The position numbers were made by a program, and so were the translations under genes. The notes under the pieces are model-generated. The model was given only the letters and a program-made list of their open reading frames with translations. It was not told where the DNA came from and did not search any database. Positions 21,132 to 31,433 of a stretch of DNA of 64,000 bases are shown here, one piece after another (the first letter of the stretch is position 1; each line of letters begins with the position of its first letter). This stretch comes from Rhizomys pruinosus (taxonomy: Eukaryota; Chordata; Mammalia; Rodentia; Spalacidae), in the NCBI GenBank assembly GCA_009823505.1, contig VZQC01000265.1, positions 5,046,876 to 5,110,875 on the forward strand, given 5' to 3'.

Positions 21132-21477
21132 TTATTAATGTGTGTGCGTCCATGTGCAGGTATATATACATACATGTGAAGGTCAAAGCTCATTTTTCTT
21201 TTCTCTCCTGAGCTTTTTTCCTTTGGCTCTCCAACCTTTATTTATTTATTTTTTTAGAAAAGACCTGTTGCTAAACATGAAACTCACTGATGAGGCTAGA
21301 CTGGCTGAGGAGCTTTTGGGATCTACCTGTCCCTGCCCTTCCTTCCCCTAACTTCTCCTCTCAGTTCTGGGGTTACAGGCTCCCAGCAGATGCCTTACTT
21401 CTTATGTGTGATCTGAAATCAGGTCCTTGTGCTTAAGAGGCAGGCACTTTACCAAGTGAGCCATCTCCCCAGACCAG
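21091..21477 (-). mobile_element. B3 SINE with (GT)n
   Basis: (GT)n at 21091-21130 leads into a long minus-strand B3 whose middle part is the B1-like ctaaacatgaaactcactga and gaggctagactggctgagga segment. It ends aagtgagccatctccccaga. Confidence 0.8.
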
Positions 21478-21985
21478 CTTTATTCTTTGATCAGACAGAG
21501 TCTTTCTCTTTGGCCTTGGGTTTTGCTTGATCTAGTTATGGTTCTCTTTGGTGATCTTCAATCAAATAAACTGCTTCCACATATGAACTACATCTTCAAA
21601 ACTACATATCCAACTTTCTTCTTTACGTTGATGATAGGTCTCATCTTTGCCCATCACCCCACTTCTCTGCCTGAAATTTGACCAGCATCACCATTCACAG
21701 AAGCATCAAGTTGGAAAGTGCCCATTCTTGTGGACTGGTGGCTCCCTCCCCCACATATCTGATGAAATACAGGCATCCTGGTCTGTAACCTACAATCTCT
21801 GTCCTGATGCTTCTACTTCAGCTGAGGACTTTCTCCTCTGTCACTTGGATCATCAAGTGTCTGCCAATTGCTCCTCCTCTTATGCCAGAGTCATCTTCCA
21901 AAAATGTATGATAGAAGTTAAACTCACAAGGTTCTCTGATATTGTCCTCACATACATCTTGAAAGTGTTGTGCCATCTTTCATAT
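21478..21985. other. Single-copy or old repeat, unresolved
   Basis: No family recognised. Frames of up to 118 codons have no supporting feature. Confidence 0.4.
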
Positions 21986-21989
21986 TTAT

Positions 21990-22200
21990 TTGTTTTATTC
22001 TGAAACAAAGTTTCTCTTTCTGTAGCCCAGGCTGGCCTCAAACTCACAGTTATTCTTCTGCCTCAGCCTTCTGATTATTGGGATTACAGCTGGCCTGAAA
22101 CTCACTATGTAGAACTGGCTGGTCTTGAACTTACAGAGATTCCCCCTGCCTGCACTTTTCAAGTGCTGGGATTAAAAGTGTGAGCTACCATGCCTGGTGT
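21990..22200 (-). mobile_element. Two adjoining B1 pieces
   Basis: The first piece runs from about 21995 to 22089 (tagcccaggctggcctcaaa to tattgggattacag). The second starts again in mid-element, ctggcctgaaactcactatg, and ends gtgagctaccatgcctggtg. Either one B1 entered another, or there was an internal duplication. Confidence 0.85.
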
Positions 22201-22683
22201 TTTCTTAATGCCTTTACAACTTGAAGTGAAAAAACTAATTTTGGTGGGAAATATCTTAATCTGAATGCCTAACAAAATAAATTCAAATGAAACTGAAGTA
22301 CATAAAGTACAAACCCAGGCACTGGGGTAGACTTTAACTAGCGTGTTTTCTCACTTTAACTAGGTATTTAAATTTCTCCAAGATTTTATCCCAGTCTAAC
22401 TTCCACCATTACTCTGTCCATATTCCAATGACGATGAGTGTCTAGACATTCCCTGGAGATGGTCTACATTTCTTCTGCTAAGCGCTAAGCCTTAATTCCC
22501 TCCTGGGAATCTCTGCTCTGTTTCCACCTGTTTAACCATTAAGCACGCAAGCATGAACACTACTCTGATTCCTTTTGGAAGGATTCATTTTTCTTCGCTT
22601 CACATTCGCACATCATTTTGTATACATTATCATATCTGGTTTTATTTTTTTAACTTTTGTGAATTAAAAATTATTATGAATTG
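22201..22683. other. Single-copy stretch, no feature seen
   Basis: AT-rich, with no repeat recognised. Confidence 0.45.
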
Positions 22684-22762
22684 GACTGGGGATGTAACTC
22701 AGTAGTGAAATGCTAGTTTCTTGGCATGTATAAGACCTTGGTTCAATCCCAACTTTACAAAA
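22684..22762 (+). mobile_element. ID-type SINE
   Basis: ggactggggatgtaactcag, ttcttggcatgtataagacc and ttggttcaatcccaact: A and B box regions of an ID element with an A-rich end. Confidence 0.8.
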
Positions 22763-22928
22763 TAGTTTCTACAACTTAATTATATTTAGTTTTTTAGTAA
22801 AGTTGGTTTTTTAACTATTTTACTTCTTAAAGACAGTACATGACTCTCAAGTGAACATATTTCAGACACAATTAATAGAATCCTTTATATTGACATCTTT
22901 AGTTCTAAGTAATTCATCTCAACTGTTT

Positions 22929-22985
22929 CATATATATATGTATATATGTATATGTATATATATATATACATATATATATATATGA
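22929..22985. repeat. (TA)n/(TG) alternating, self-complementary tract
   Basis: About 57 bases of ATAT/GTAT alternation whose two halves are nearly inverted copies. It could extrude as a cruciform. Confidence 0.95.
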
Positions 22986-23239
22986 ACAGTCCACAATATT
23001 CATATATTGGGCATGATCTCATGTGGACATAAATGGGACTTTTAGGCCTTCCCTGGGGACTCACTCTTATGAATGGGCCGTTCGATCTATGCACCTGCAA
23101 CTTTCCCAGTTCTCACCCACCCCTGTCAGCTCCAGGTACCATTTCATGCAATGGCAATTAGGCCTGTGAATAAAAGGAAGTCTCCGTCCTTAGGAAAATA
23201 CATTCCAGAGCTAATGGAATGGGATGCAGACAATAAACT

Positions 23240-23490
23240 ACCTGGGTGAGGTTGTGCATGCCTTTGATCCCATCACTCAGGAGGCAGGGGCATATCCTTG
23301 TGAGTTCAAGGCCAACCTGTTCTGCCTAACAAGTTCCAGCCCAGCCAGAACTGCATAATGAGACATAAAAACTGTCTGTAACTTCAGTTCCAGGGGATCC
23401 AATGCTCTCTTATGACCTCTGTGGGCATTGCACACATGAGTGCACTTATATACATGCAGGCAAAACACTTATATAACTATAAAATAAAAA
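23240..23490 (+). mobile_element. B1 joined to a B2/B3 3' half
   Basis: B1-like 23240-23366 (cctgggtgaggttgtgcatg to aactgcataatgagaca) runs into the 3' part of a B2/B3 (aactgtctgtaacttcagtt, ccaggggatccaatgctctc, tacatgcaggcaaaacactt). The B2 head is absent. The order is the opposite of the 19.3 and 30.4 kb composites. Confidence 0.75.
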
Positions 23491-23529
23491 AAGATTTTCT
23501 AGAATGTAATTCACTGTAAATATAGTTAA

Positions 23530-23915
23530 TGAATTTATCATAGAAGGAACTTCCTTAACTTGAAAAAAGGTATTCACCCCAAATTTATACATATATACAA
23601 TGAAATATATTTTGTATGCTTAATGATGAAATATTTGTGAGATACATCCTGAATGTCTACTGTCACTCTGCTGCTATTCAGCTTAGTAATGAAGGTCCTA
23701 GCAAGTTAGGACTATATGATAAAGATAAATTAAATGTGTGACAATTTCAGGGAAAGGAACAAACTACTGTATTCACAATCAATTTTATTATATAGGAAGC
23801 TCAAAACAAACTACAAGAGTTCGTTAGAACTCATAAATACAAGTTTAAAATGTAAACATCAATTGTGCTCCCAAATGGAAGAAACAAATAGTTGGAAAAT
23901 GAAAAATAAAAATGT
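23530..23915 (+). mobile_element. Old L1 ORF2 fragment
   Basis: Follows the L1 ORF2 order at DNA level: tactgtcactctgctgctat, agtaatgaaggtcctagcaa, caaactactgtattcacaat, taggaagctcaaaacaaact and gttagaactcataaatacaa. Stops and frameshifts make it non-functional. Likely continued at 24255-24331 and 25094-25245 after later insertions. Confidence 0.65.
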
Positions 23916-23916
23916 T

Positions 23917-24029
23917 TCTGGGCAAGGATGGTGGCACATGCTGCATTCTGGCACTTGGGAAGCTGAGGCACAAGAATCTCAAGTTCAAGGCCAGCATGGG
24001 TTATAAACTGAGACCCTCTCTCAAAAAGG
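23917..24029 (+). mobile_element. B1 SINE, shortened
   Basis: ctgggcaaggatggtggcac, cacttgggaagctgaggcac and gagaccctctctcaaaaagg, inserted in the old L1. Confidence 0.85.
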
Positions 24030-24039
24030 CGCCAGAACT

Positions 24040-24250
24040 GGGGCTGGAGAGATGGCTCAGCGGTTAAGAGCACTGAGTGCTTGTGGAGAGGACTGAGTTC
24101 AATTCTCAGCATCCATATGATGGCTAATAACAGTCTGTAATTCCAGGGGTTGATGCCCTCTTCAGTCCTCCTTGGGCATTGCATGACATGGAACACTTAC
24201 ATCTAAGCAAGCAATGCACTCATACATATAAAATAAAGATAAATAAAGAA
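24040..24250 (+). mobile_element. B2/B3 SINE
   Basis: ggggctggagagatggctca head, gagttcaattctcagcat B box region, gccctcttcagtcctccttg, A-rich tail. Confidence 0.9.
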
Positions 24251-24331
24251 AAAAAAAGTTTAAAGCCCCCAAATCAAAGACACACAGGCATGCTAAACTT
24301 GGTGAGTGGATGTTAGAAATAAATGGTCAAG

Positions 24332-25076
24332 CTTTCGGAGTACTTGCAGCCACCATTGCTGTGAATTACATAATGAGCTCCATGGCAAGATGAAGCCATG
24401 GGTGCAATAGTGGCATGACTGTTATGGGGGTAACCAACCACTTCCTGACAGGATAGTACCCACTCCACAGGAGGCAGAGGGAGTAGAAAGATTGTAAGAG
24501 CCAGAGGGGGTTGATGACCACAAGGAAACAGAGTTTTCAAGACAGCTGATCAGTTACTTATAAATTCACAGAAATGGTGACTGCATGCATGAAATCTCAA
24601 ACCAGACAAAATTCCCAGCGTAGACTTGAGGAAAGTGGGTGAGAAGTTCCAACCCAACTTAAGGAAATTCTGGCAACCAATGGCTTCTGGGAGAGGGATG
24701 CACAGTCTCTTTCAAGGATGGGAGTCTTGGTAGGTGAACCAGGCTCCAGTGGATGGACCCACACATTTGGGGACAAAAATCAGACTCTATAGGCCTTATT
24801 ACTTATATAATACATCAAAATGGGCAGTAAGGGAGGTGCAGATAGGGAAGGGGATGTAAGCACTATCAAATTATATTGCACGAACACCTCAAAAATTCAG
24901 TTAAAAATTAAAAAAAAATTTTAAACCTCCTAAATAACAAAAAAAGAGGACTCAAAATTGGGGGCATGTAGGGAGATGGGGGTGAATCTGAGAGGAGTTA
25001 AGAGGTGTTGTAGGTGAATATGACCAAGAGACACTGTATGAGATTCTCAAAGAAGTAATGAATATATTTATTAAAA
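24332..25076 (+). mobile_element. 5'-truncated Lx-like L1 3' end with target duplication
   Basis: Non-coding L1 3' sequence (aaagattgtaagagccagag, tgatgaccacaaggaaacag, gggagatgggggtgaatctg, agattctcaaagaagtaatg) with an A-rich end. It is flanked by the perfect 17-base duplication agaaataaatggtcaag at 24315-24331 and 25077-25093. The insertion is 745 bases long and lies inside the older L1. Confidence 0.88.
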
Positions 25077-25093
25077 AGAAATAAATGGTCAAG

Positions 25094-25245
25094 TATATTA
25101 ATAATTAGATATATGCAAATTCAACAACTATATAATTGATGTATAAGATTACTAAAACTAAGAAAATTTTTATAATATTGATGAGAATGTAAGGACATAA
25201 CTATATAGTTGCTTTTATTATTAATATTTAATATTAAAATATTAA
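25094..25245 (+). mobile_element. Old L1 fragment, resumed
   Basis: Continues directly from 24331 once the Lx insertion is removed: tagatatatgcaaattcaac and gaatgtaaggacataac match the L1 ORF2 3' part at DNA level. Very AT-rich end. Confidence 0.55.
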
Positions 25246-25247
25246 AT

Positions 25248-25325
25248 ATTAATGTGGGTCCTGGGAACTGAACCCAGGTCCTCTGTAAGAGCAGCCAGTA
25301 CTCCTAACTGCTGAGCCATGTCTCT
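25248..25325 (-). mobile_element. B2/B3 head fragment
   Basis: gggaactgaacccaggtcct, ctgtaagagcagccagtact and gctgagccatgtctc are the reverse of the head only. Confidence 0.8.
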
Positions 25326-25342
25326 ATAATCCCCAAAATGTT

Positions 25343-25590
25343 ATTTTTTTTATTAATTTTATTTATTTCTGTATGTGTATGAATGTACTGTCTGCATGCA
25401 AGTTTGTGCACCCGTGTCGTGCAATGCCGCGGAGGTCAGAAGAGGACGTCGGATTCCCCTGGAGCTGGAGTTCTCCTGGAATTGGAGTTCCAGACGGTTC
25501 TCGGCCACCATGTGGGTGCTGGGGATCGAACCCGGGTCCACTGCAAGAGCGGTCGGCGCTCCTAACCACTAGGCCATCTCTCCAGCCCGA
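25343..25590 (-). mobile_element. B2 SINE, young
   Basis: Full-length minus-strand copy of the local subfamily, with B box ggttcgatcccc and the CpG-rich middle. The flanks share atgtt followed by T-rich sequence, a probable target duplication. Confidence 0.93.
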
Positions 25591-25925
25591 TGTTTTTTTC
25601 TTCATACATTGAAATCTGATTTTTTTCTCCTTTAATGTATAAATGCAGTAAATTGTATTGACATTTTCTAATGTCTTAATATTGTGTTCTGAGATAAATA
25701 TGAACAAATATTAATCCTAGTACACTGTTGGGCCTAATTTTTCATGATTTTGTTTAGGATTTGTATATATGCATTAATAAAAGTTTGGTCTATAATTGGA
25801 TCTTGATTTCTTTCCTTCCTTTTCTTTTGGTACCAAAATCCTGGCAGAATCATAAAATAAGATGAGACAATTCCCTCTTTTGCTATATGCTGGAGCAAAT
25901 CTACAAAAGTAGGATGAACTTTTTC
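25591..25925 (-). mobile_element. Old L1 ORF2 fragment, antisense, part 1
   Basis: Reversed L1 ORF2: gttgggcctaatttttcatg, ttaggatttgtatatatgca, ttggtaccaaaatcctggca, gacaattccctcttttgcta. It is cut at about 25925 by the MaLR-like element. The next part of the L1 appears at 29746. Confidence 0.7.
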
Positions 25926-25944
25926 TTTTTTTTTATTTCTTTTT

Positions 25945-26320
25945 TTTGGGGGGGGTGGAGGAAAGGGTTTATTCAGCTCACATCTCCTGGGTCACAGTTC
26001 ATCACTGAGGGAGCCCAAGGTAGGAACTCAGGGCAGGAACCTGGAGGCAGGAGCTGAAAGCACAGGCCATGGAGGAACGCTGCTTACTGGCTTGCTCCTC
26101 TGGCCCATGCCAAGCCTGGCCTCATACCGTACACAATAACCTGCCCAGGGTAGCATCACCCATAACGGGCTGGGCCCTCCCACATTGCTCAACAATCAAG
26201 ACAATACTCCACAGAAGTGGCCACAGGCCAGTCCAATGGAGCAAATTCCCCAATTGAGGCTCCCTCAACACAGGTATGTCAAGTTGACACTAAAGCTATC
26301 CAGAACAATTGACCCCTTGT
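25945..26320 (-). mobile_element. 3' LTR of a MaLR-like element
   Basis: Minus-strand LTR: plus-strand blocks ggaggaaagggtttattcag, gcaggaacctggaggcagga, ggctgggccctcccacattg, ccccaattgaggctccctca and tgtcaagttgacac. It pairs with the split LTR at 27456-29745. Non-autonomous class with no coding capacity expected. Confidence 0.75.
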
Positions 26321-27455
26321 CAACCTGACACACAAAATACATCACTATTAAACCATCACCTTTCCATTTATTGTCCCCAAGGTATGATGTTAACATTAAT
26401 CACAACATAAGACAGTACAACATTAAAAGCCCCAGTTCTTAAAAAGTCCAAACACTTAAAAGTTCACAGTTTGTTAAGAGTCTCTTAACTGTGGGCTCCT
26501 GTAAAATCCAAAGCAAGTACTGTCTTATTTCAAAGAGAAAAATTGGGCACACCTAAGCAAAACCGAAGTCTAGCAAAGTAGCTCAAAGCTAGACACCTGG
26601 GATTCATTCACAATCTTCTGGGCTCCAGAGGGTTTTGGCAGCTCCCCTTCTCTGACTCTGCCATCCACAGCACATACAACTCATCTCAAAGGCCCAGGCC
26701 AGATCCATTCCACACCTGCTGCTGCTCTTGGTGGTCGTCCCATGGTCCTGGCATCTCCAAAAAGCTGGGGTCTCCACTGAAACTGAGGCAGCACCTTCAC
26801 CAATGGTCTCTTCTGACTCCTCCTGGTGCAAAGCCTCAGCTTCTCTCCATGACTCCTGCAATCCTGGGGTCTTCACTGAAACCAAGGTGCACTTCTACCA
26901 GTGGTCTTTCCTGACCTCTCACAGTGCCAAGCCTCAGCTGCTCTCTGTGACCCCTTCACATTTCAGCACCAGAATCATATAGGAGACTCTTACACATTAC
27001 CAAGTCCTGCTTCTGGCTTGAAGTGGAGGGTTGGACCCCCTCTGAACCACAGCTTCTGTGTGCTGACCCTGAGGAAATTCTTCCCAGATTTCACCACAAT
27101 GATGCTGGTCCCTTGTTACTTATACCTGATTTTTCAGCCCCAGCTAACCAGCATCAATCATCCCAATACAACAAAAGTTTCACTTCAGGTTCTGGTCTCT
27201 TGTTATTTACAGCTGATTCTTCAGCTCCAGCTGACCAGAACCCACAGATTCTTAATTAAAAAATATCATGCAAAAAGCCTCACAAGCCAGGCCTCCATTG
27301 TCTACCACTCTTTCAGCATAACTGTTCCAAGTTCCACAGCAACGAATTTTAGGCATTTAATGATTTTTCTAGCCCAAAGTTTCAAAGTCTTCCACAATCC
27401 TCCGCCAAAACACCAAGGTCAGGTTTGTCACAGCAGTACCCCACTCTCAGTACCA
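26321..27455 (-). mobile_element. Internal region of the MaLR-like element
   Basis: About 1.1 kb between two like-oriented LTRs. It has diverged internal repeats around gcctcagcttctctccatga / gcctcagctgctctctgtga and tgatttttcagccccagcta / tgattcttcagctccagctg. It ends cagcagtaccccactctcag, next to the 5' LTR. No gag, protease, polymerase or envelope frame is recognisable, as expected for MaLR elements. The 192-codon plus-strand frame at 26901-27479 is antisense to it. Confidence 0.65.
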
Positions 27456-29745
27456 ATTTCTGTTCTAGTTTCCTTTTAATTGCTGTGACCAATTCCAAAT
27501 TGGGGAGGAAAGGGTTTATTTGACTCACATCTGGGTCACAGTTCATCACTGAGAGAGCACAGCATAGGAACACAGGGCAGCAAAGTAGCAGGATACAAAA
27601 TTAACCTAAAAAAAATCAATGGCCTTTCTTTACAGCAAGAACAAGCAACTGGAGAAAGAATTCAAAGAGACCTTCCCACTCACAATAGCCTCAAAAACAA
27701 TAAAATACCTAGGAACAAACCTAACCAAAGACACCAAAGATCTCTACAACAAAAATTTTAAACCTTTAAAGAAAGAAATTGAAGAAGACAAAGACATCAG
27801 AAGATGGATAAAACCTCCCCTGCTCATGGATTGGGAAAATTAACATTGTAAAAATGTCAATTCTACGAAACTCTTGTATAGATTTAACGCAATGCCAATT
27901 CAAAATCCCAAAGTTTTTTTTCACAGGCTTGGGAAAAAAAGTGCTTAAATTCATTTTGGAAAAACAAAAGACCCCGAATAGCCAAAACAACCTGGTGAAA
28001 AGAGCTACACAGGGGGGACTCTATACCAGACTTCAAACTATACTACAGGGCTATAGTCATAAAAACAGCCATGGTACTGGCACAAAAAACAGACCTGTTG
28101 ACCAATGGAACAAAACTGAAGATCCAAAACCTGAAGCACATAAAATTTCAGCCATCTCAATATTTGAACAAGGGGGCCAAGAAGCCACAATGGAGAAAAG
28201 ACAGCATCTTCTTGCAATATGGTGTTGGCCAAAACTGGATCACCACTTGTAGAAGAATGAAATTAAACCCTACCTCCTCCACCTCTAGTCACAAAAGTCA
28301 CTCCAGATGGATCAAGACCTCAACGTGAAACCCCCAAACTCTGAAGGCAATATGAGAAAAATTTGGGCAGCAGACTAAAGACAAAGGCGTAGGAAAAGAC
28401 TTCCTAAATCAAGACAGCAGCTGCACAGAGAATTAAGGTCGAGCAATTGAAAATGGGACCTCAATAATACTCAAAAGCTTCTGTACATCAAAAGAAACAA
28501 TCAAGGAAAAGAATGAAATCCCACAGAGTGGGAGGAAACTTCACCACAGATGAACATCTGACAAAGCATTGATTTCCAGAATATATAAACTACTCAAAAA
28601 AACAAAAGAAAGAAAACAAATGACCCCCTCAATATGATGGACCGCACAGAGTTGAAGCAGAATTCACAAGTGAGGAGTTAGAGATGCTGAGAAACACCTT
28701 AAGAAGTGTTCAACATCACTATCATTAGAGTGAAACAAATTCAAAACCACTTTAAGATATCATCTTACTCAATAAGAGCTGGCTAGAATCAAGAAAACAA
28801 ATGATTACCAAGTGCTGGAGAGGTTGTGGCGAAAGGGGAACATTCATCCACTGCTGGGGAATGTAAACTCGTACAGCCACTATGGAAATCAGTGTGGGAG
28901 AACCCTTGGAAGACTTGGAATGACGTGCCACCCTACGTAGCCATACCCACTCAGGCATGTACCCCCAAGACTCATCCACCCCACCCCACCGCAGAGATAC
29001 ATGCACGGCCATGTTAATTTCAGCTCTCTTTTCACAATAGAAGGGGCTGGAACCAACCAAATGCCCCTCAACTGATGAGTGGATAGAGAAAATGTGGTAC
29101 ATCTACACAATGGAGTTCCATGCAGCAGTAAAGAAAGATGACAACATGAGCTTTGCAGGAAAATGGTTGGAGCTAGAGGACATCATGCTGAGTGAAGTAA
29201 CCCAGTCCAGAAAAACAAACGAAGAATGGTATCCCTCATCTGTGGCTGCTAGTGCAATTACCCAGTTGTAAGTATTCCTGTGCATGGCCCCTTGAGTTTT
29301 TGCCAAAGCAGTTGGGAGTGAATGCATATTGGAAACAACAACAAAAACAACAACAGAAAGAAAGACTGCATCAAAGAACTGACTGAAACAGTGAACTCTC
29401 GCTCAAACACTCAACTTCCCCTGGAAAGTATTGAGAAAGACTGAGAAAGAGATAATAGCAGTTTGGCAGAATGCATGAAGCTCTGGAGGGTGGGGGATGG
29501 GGGAACACGGGTCAGATTAGATAAAAAAAATGTTGTATAAATAAATAATAATAAAAAATTAAAAAATAAAAAATAAAAAAATTAAAATGTAAGTCACCTG
29601 AGGAAGCCAGGTGGCTAGAATGGACGTAAAAAAAAAAGGAACTCAGGGCAGGAACCTGGAAGCAGGAGCTGAAGCACAGGCCATGGAGGAATGCTGCTTA
29701 CTGGCTTGCTCCCCTGACCCATGCCCAGCCTGCTTCCTTATACCA
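27456..29745 (-). mobile_element. 5' LTR of the MaLR-like element, split by an L1
   Basis: Covers 27456-27580 (ctagtttccttttaattgct, ggggaggaaagggtttattt) and resumes at 29637-29745 (gcaggaacctggaagcagga, gcttactggcttgctcccct). It then stops short of the full LTR and the older antisense L1 resumes. Aligns with the LTR at 25945-26320. Confidence 0.75.
27581..29636 (+). mobile_element. 5'-truncated L1 with ORF2 3' part, 3' UTR and possible 3' transduction
   Basis: Begins in mid-ORF2, near the end of the reverse transcriptase domain, and runs through the ORF2 C-terminal region. A readable block at 27619-27843 contains a conserved L1 IKYLG-type motif; later parts are broken by frameshifts. The 3' UTR has a G-rich tract (ctggagggtgggggatgggg). 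A first A-rich tail at about 29520-29587 is followed by about 40 non-A bases and a second A run at 29627-29636. Target duplication: aggaacacagggcag (27566-27580) and aggaactcagggcag (29637-29651), one difference. Not active. Confidence 0.9.
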
Positions 29746-29970
29746 GAAATTTTTAAAGTATTTGACAGAACTGACTTATAAACCTCTCCAGCCCAGGTGC
29801 GCTTTATTTTTATTTTATTTTGGTTTTGTAGTTAGATGTTAAACAATTCAACAGTTTAAAATTAGCTGTAGCTCATGAATTAGATTTTCTGTTTCTTCTT
29901 TAGTTCATTTTTGTAAGTTTCATTTTTCTAGGGAACTGAGTATTTTACATAAGTGTTCAACTTTAGTTCC
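29746..29970 (-). mobile_element. Old L1 ORF2 fragment, antisense, part 2
   Basis: Continues from 25925: aaagtatttgacagaactga, tttctgtttcttctttagtt, ttttgtaagtttcatttttc and agtgttcaactttag are reversed L1 ORF2. Confidence 0.65.
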
Positions 29971-29974
29971 ACGA

Positions 29975-30122
29975 GCCAAGCATGGTGGCGCACTCCTTTA
30001 GTCCTAGCACTCAGGAGGCAGAGGCAGGCAGATCTCTATGAGATCCAGGTCACCCTGATCTACAGAGTGATTTCCAAGACAGCTGGGGCTACAGGAAAAC
30101 CCTGTCTCAAATAAATAAACAA
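29975..30122 (+). mobile_element. B1 SINE
   Basis: gccaagcatggtggcgcact, agcactcaggaggcagaggc and aaccctgtctcaaataaata. Confidence 0.9.
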
Positions 30123-30132
30123 ATAAATGTTT

Positions 30133-30265
30133 AGACTGGGCATGGTGGTGAATACCTTTAATCCTAGCAGGCTGAAGCAGAAGGATTTCTATGAGCCTGG
30201 TACACATAGTGAGTTCCAGACCAGCTGAGCTACAGGAAGACCCCCATTTCAAAAAACAAAAAGTA
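30133..30265 (+). mobile_element. B1 SINE, internally shortened
   Basis: gactgggcatggtggtgaat, taatcctagcaggctgaagc and ccagctgagctacaggaaga. Part of the middle is missing. Confidence 0.87.
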
Positions 30266-30370
30266 AACAAAACACAAGTTTAGTTTCCATGAAGTTAATT
30301 TTTAAAAAGATTATATATGTAACAATTTCCTCCTTTAATTTCTCTCAATTCTGCCTTTCCAAAGCACTTT

Positions 30371-30622
30371 TTTTTTCTTTTTTTTTTTTTTTTTTTTGTA
30401 TTTTTGAGACAGGGTCTCCCTATAGCCCCAGCTGGCCTGGAACTCACTCTGTAGACCAGGCTGGCCTTGATTTAAACTCACAGAGATCCACCTACCTCTG
30501 CCTCCTGAGTGGCACCCAACTTAAAGACAGTTCTTAGCTGCCATGTGGGTGCTGGGAATCGAACCTAGGTCCTCTGCAAGACCACTTGGTGCTTTTAACC
30601 ACTAAGCCATCTCTCCAGTCCC
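30371..30622 (-). mobile_element. Composite B2-B1 SINE, copy 2
   Basis: On the minus strand a B2 head (ggggactggagagatggctt to agctaagaactgtcttta) joins a B1 whose start is gttgggtg and which has lost internal sequence before ccactcaggaggcagagg. The plus-strand junction is acccaact|taaagacagttc near 30521. The B2 break falls at the same place as in copy 1 (19275-19536). No B2 3' half is present. Confidence 0.75.
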
Positions 30623-30682
30623 CTCAAAGGGCTTTTCAAAGCATATATACAGCTATTTGTTTTTCTTGGTCTTTTCTATCAT

Positions 30683-30699
30683 AATATATATATATATAT

Positions 30700-30733
<34 letters not shown>

Positions 30734-30858
30734 TCTTTTTCAAGACAGGGTCTCCCTGTAGCCCCAGCTGTCCTGGAACTCGTTCTGTAGACCAGGCTAG
30801 CCTTGAACTCACAAAGACCTGCCTGCCTCTGCCTCCTGAGTGCGCCACCATGCCCGGC
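30683..30858 (-). mobile_element. (AT)n, T run and B1 SINE
   Basis: (AT)n at 30683-30700, a long T run, then gtctttttcaagacagggtc, tcgttctgtagaccaggcta and tgcgccaccatgcccggctg. The B1 lacks a short segment before its head. Confidence 0.9.
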
Positions 30859-31039
30859 TGATGGTCTTTTCTATTATAACCTGCTTTAATTCTAATGATT
30901 TCTACCATTCATCACTGGCTTTCCTCTGCTGTGTGCTGCTGTCCCCTCCTGGTATCTTGAGCTGAACAGGTAATTCTTAATTTCTAGTTTTTCCCATTTT
31001 CTAAACAGGCATTTCAAAACTCCTATAACTTTCTCTCAG

Positions 31040-31195
31040 TAGGCGAGGCATGTTAGCACACACCTTTGATCCCAGAACTCAAGAGACAGAGGCAGGTGAT
31101 CTCTGTAAGTATGAGCTAATCTGTTTTGGCCTAGTAAGTTCCAGGCCAGCCAGAACTACATATCGAGATCCTGTCTCAAAAACAAAACAAAACAA
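31040..31195 (+). mobile_element. B1 SINE
   Basis: gtaggcgaggcatgttagca, tttgatcccagaactcaaga, gatcctgtctcaaaaacaaa. Confidence 0.9.
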
Positions 31196-31360
31196 AACAA
31201 ATCTCAGTACATCTCTCTGTACAAATATATTTCACTTGTTATTTATCACTGTACATATTTTCTAACTTTAGTTATGATTTGTTCTTTCACCTGTCAATTG
31301 TAATTTATACCTAAAGCTATTTAGGAGTATGTTTTGTTGTTTTCTGTTAAAATTTTTGTA

Positions 31361-31433
31361 GGGACTAACCAGTGAACCTAGGGCTGTGTGCATACTAGAC
31401 AAGCCCTATACCATTGAGCTATAGCCCCAACCC
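31361..31433 (-). mobile_element. ID-type SINE
   Basis: gggactaaccagtgaaccta, tgtgcatactagacaagccc and accattgagctatagcccca are a reversed ID head. Confidence 0.78.

Noticed and set aside
26901..27479. 192-codon plus-strand open frame
   Set aside because: It lies antisense in the interior of a minus-strand MaLR-like element and has no recognisable domain.
27619..28328. Short frames resembling L1 ORF2 protein
   Set aside because: They are pieces of the truncated, frameshifted L1 at 27581-29636, annotated as a mobile element and not as genes.
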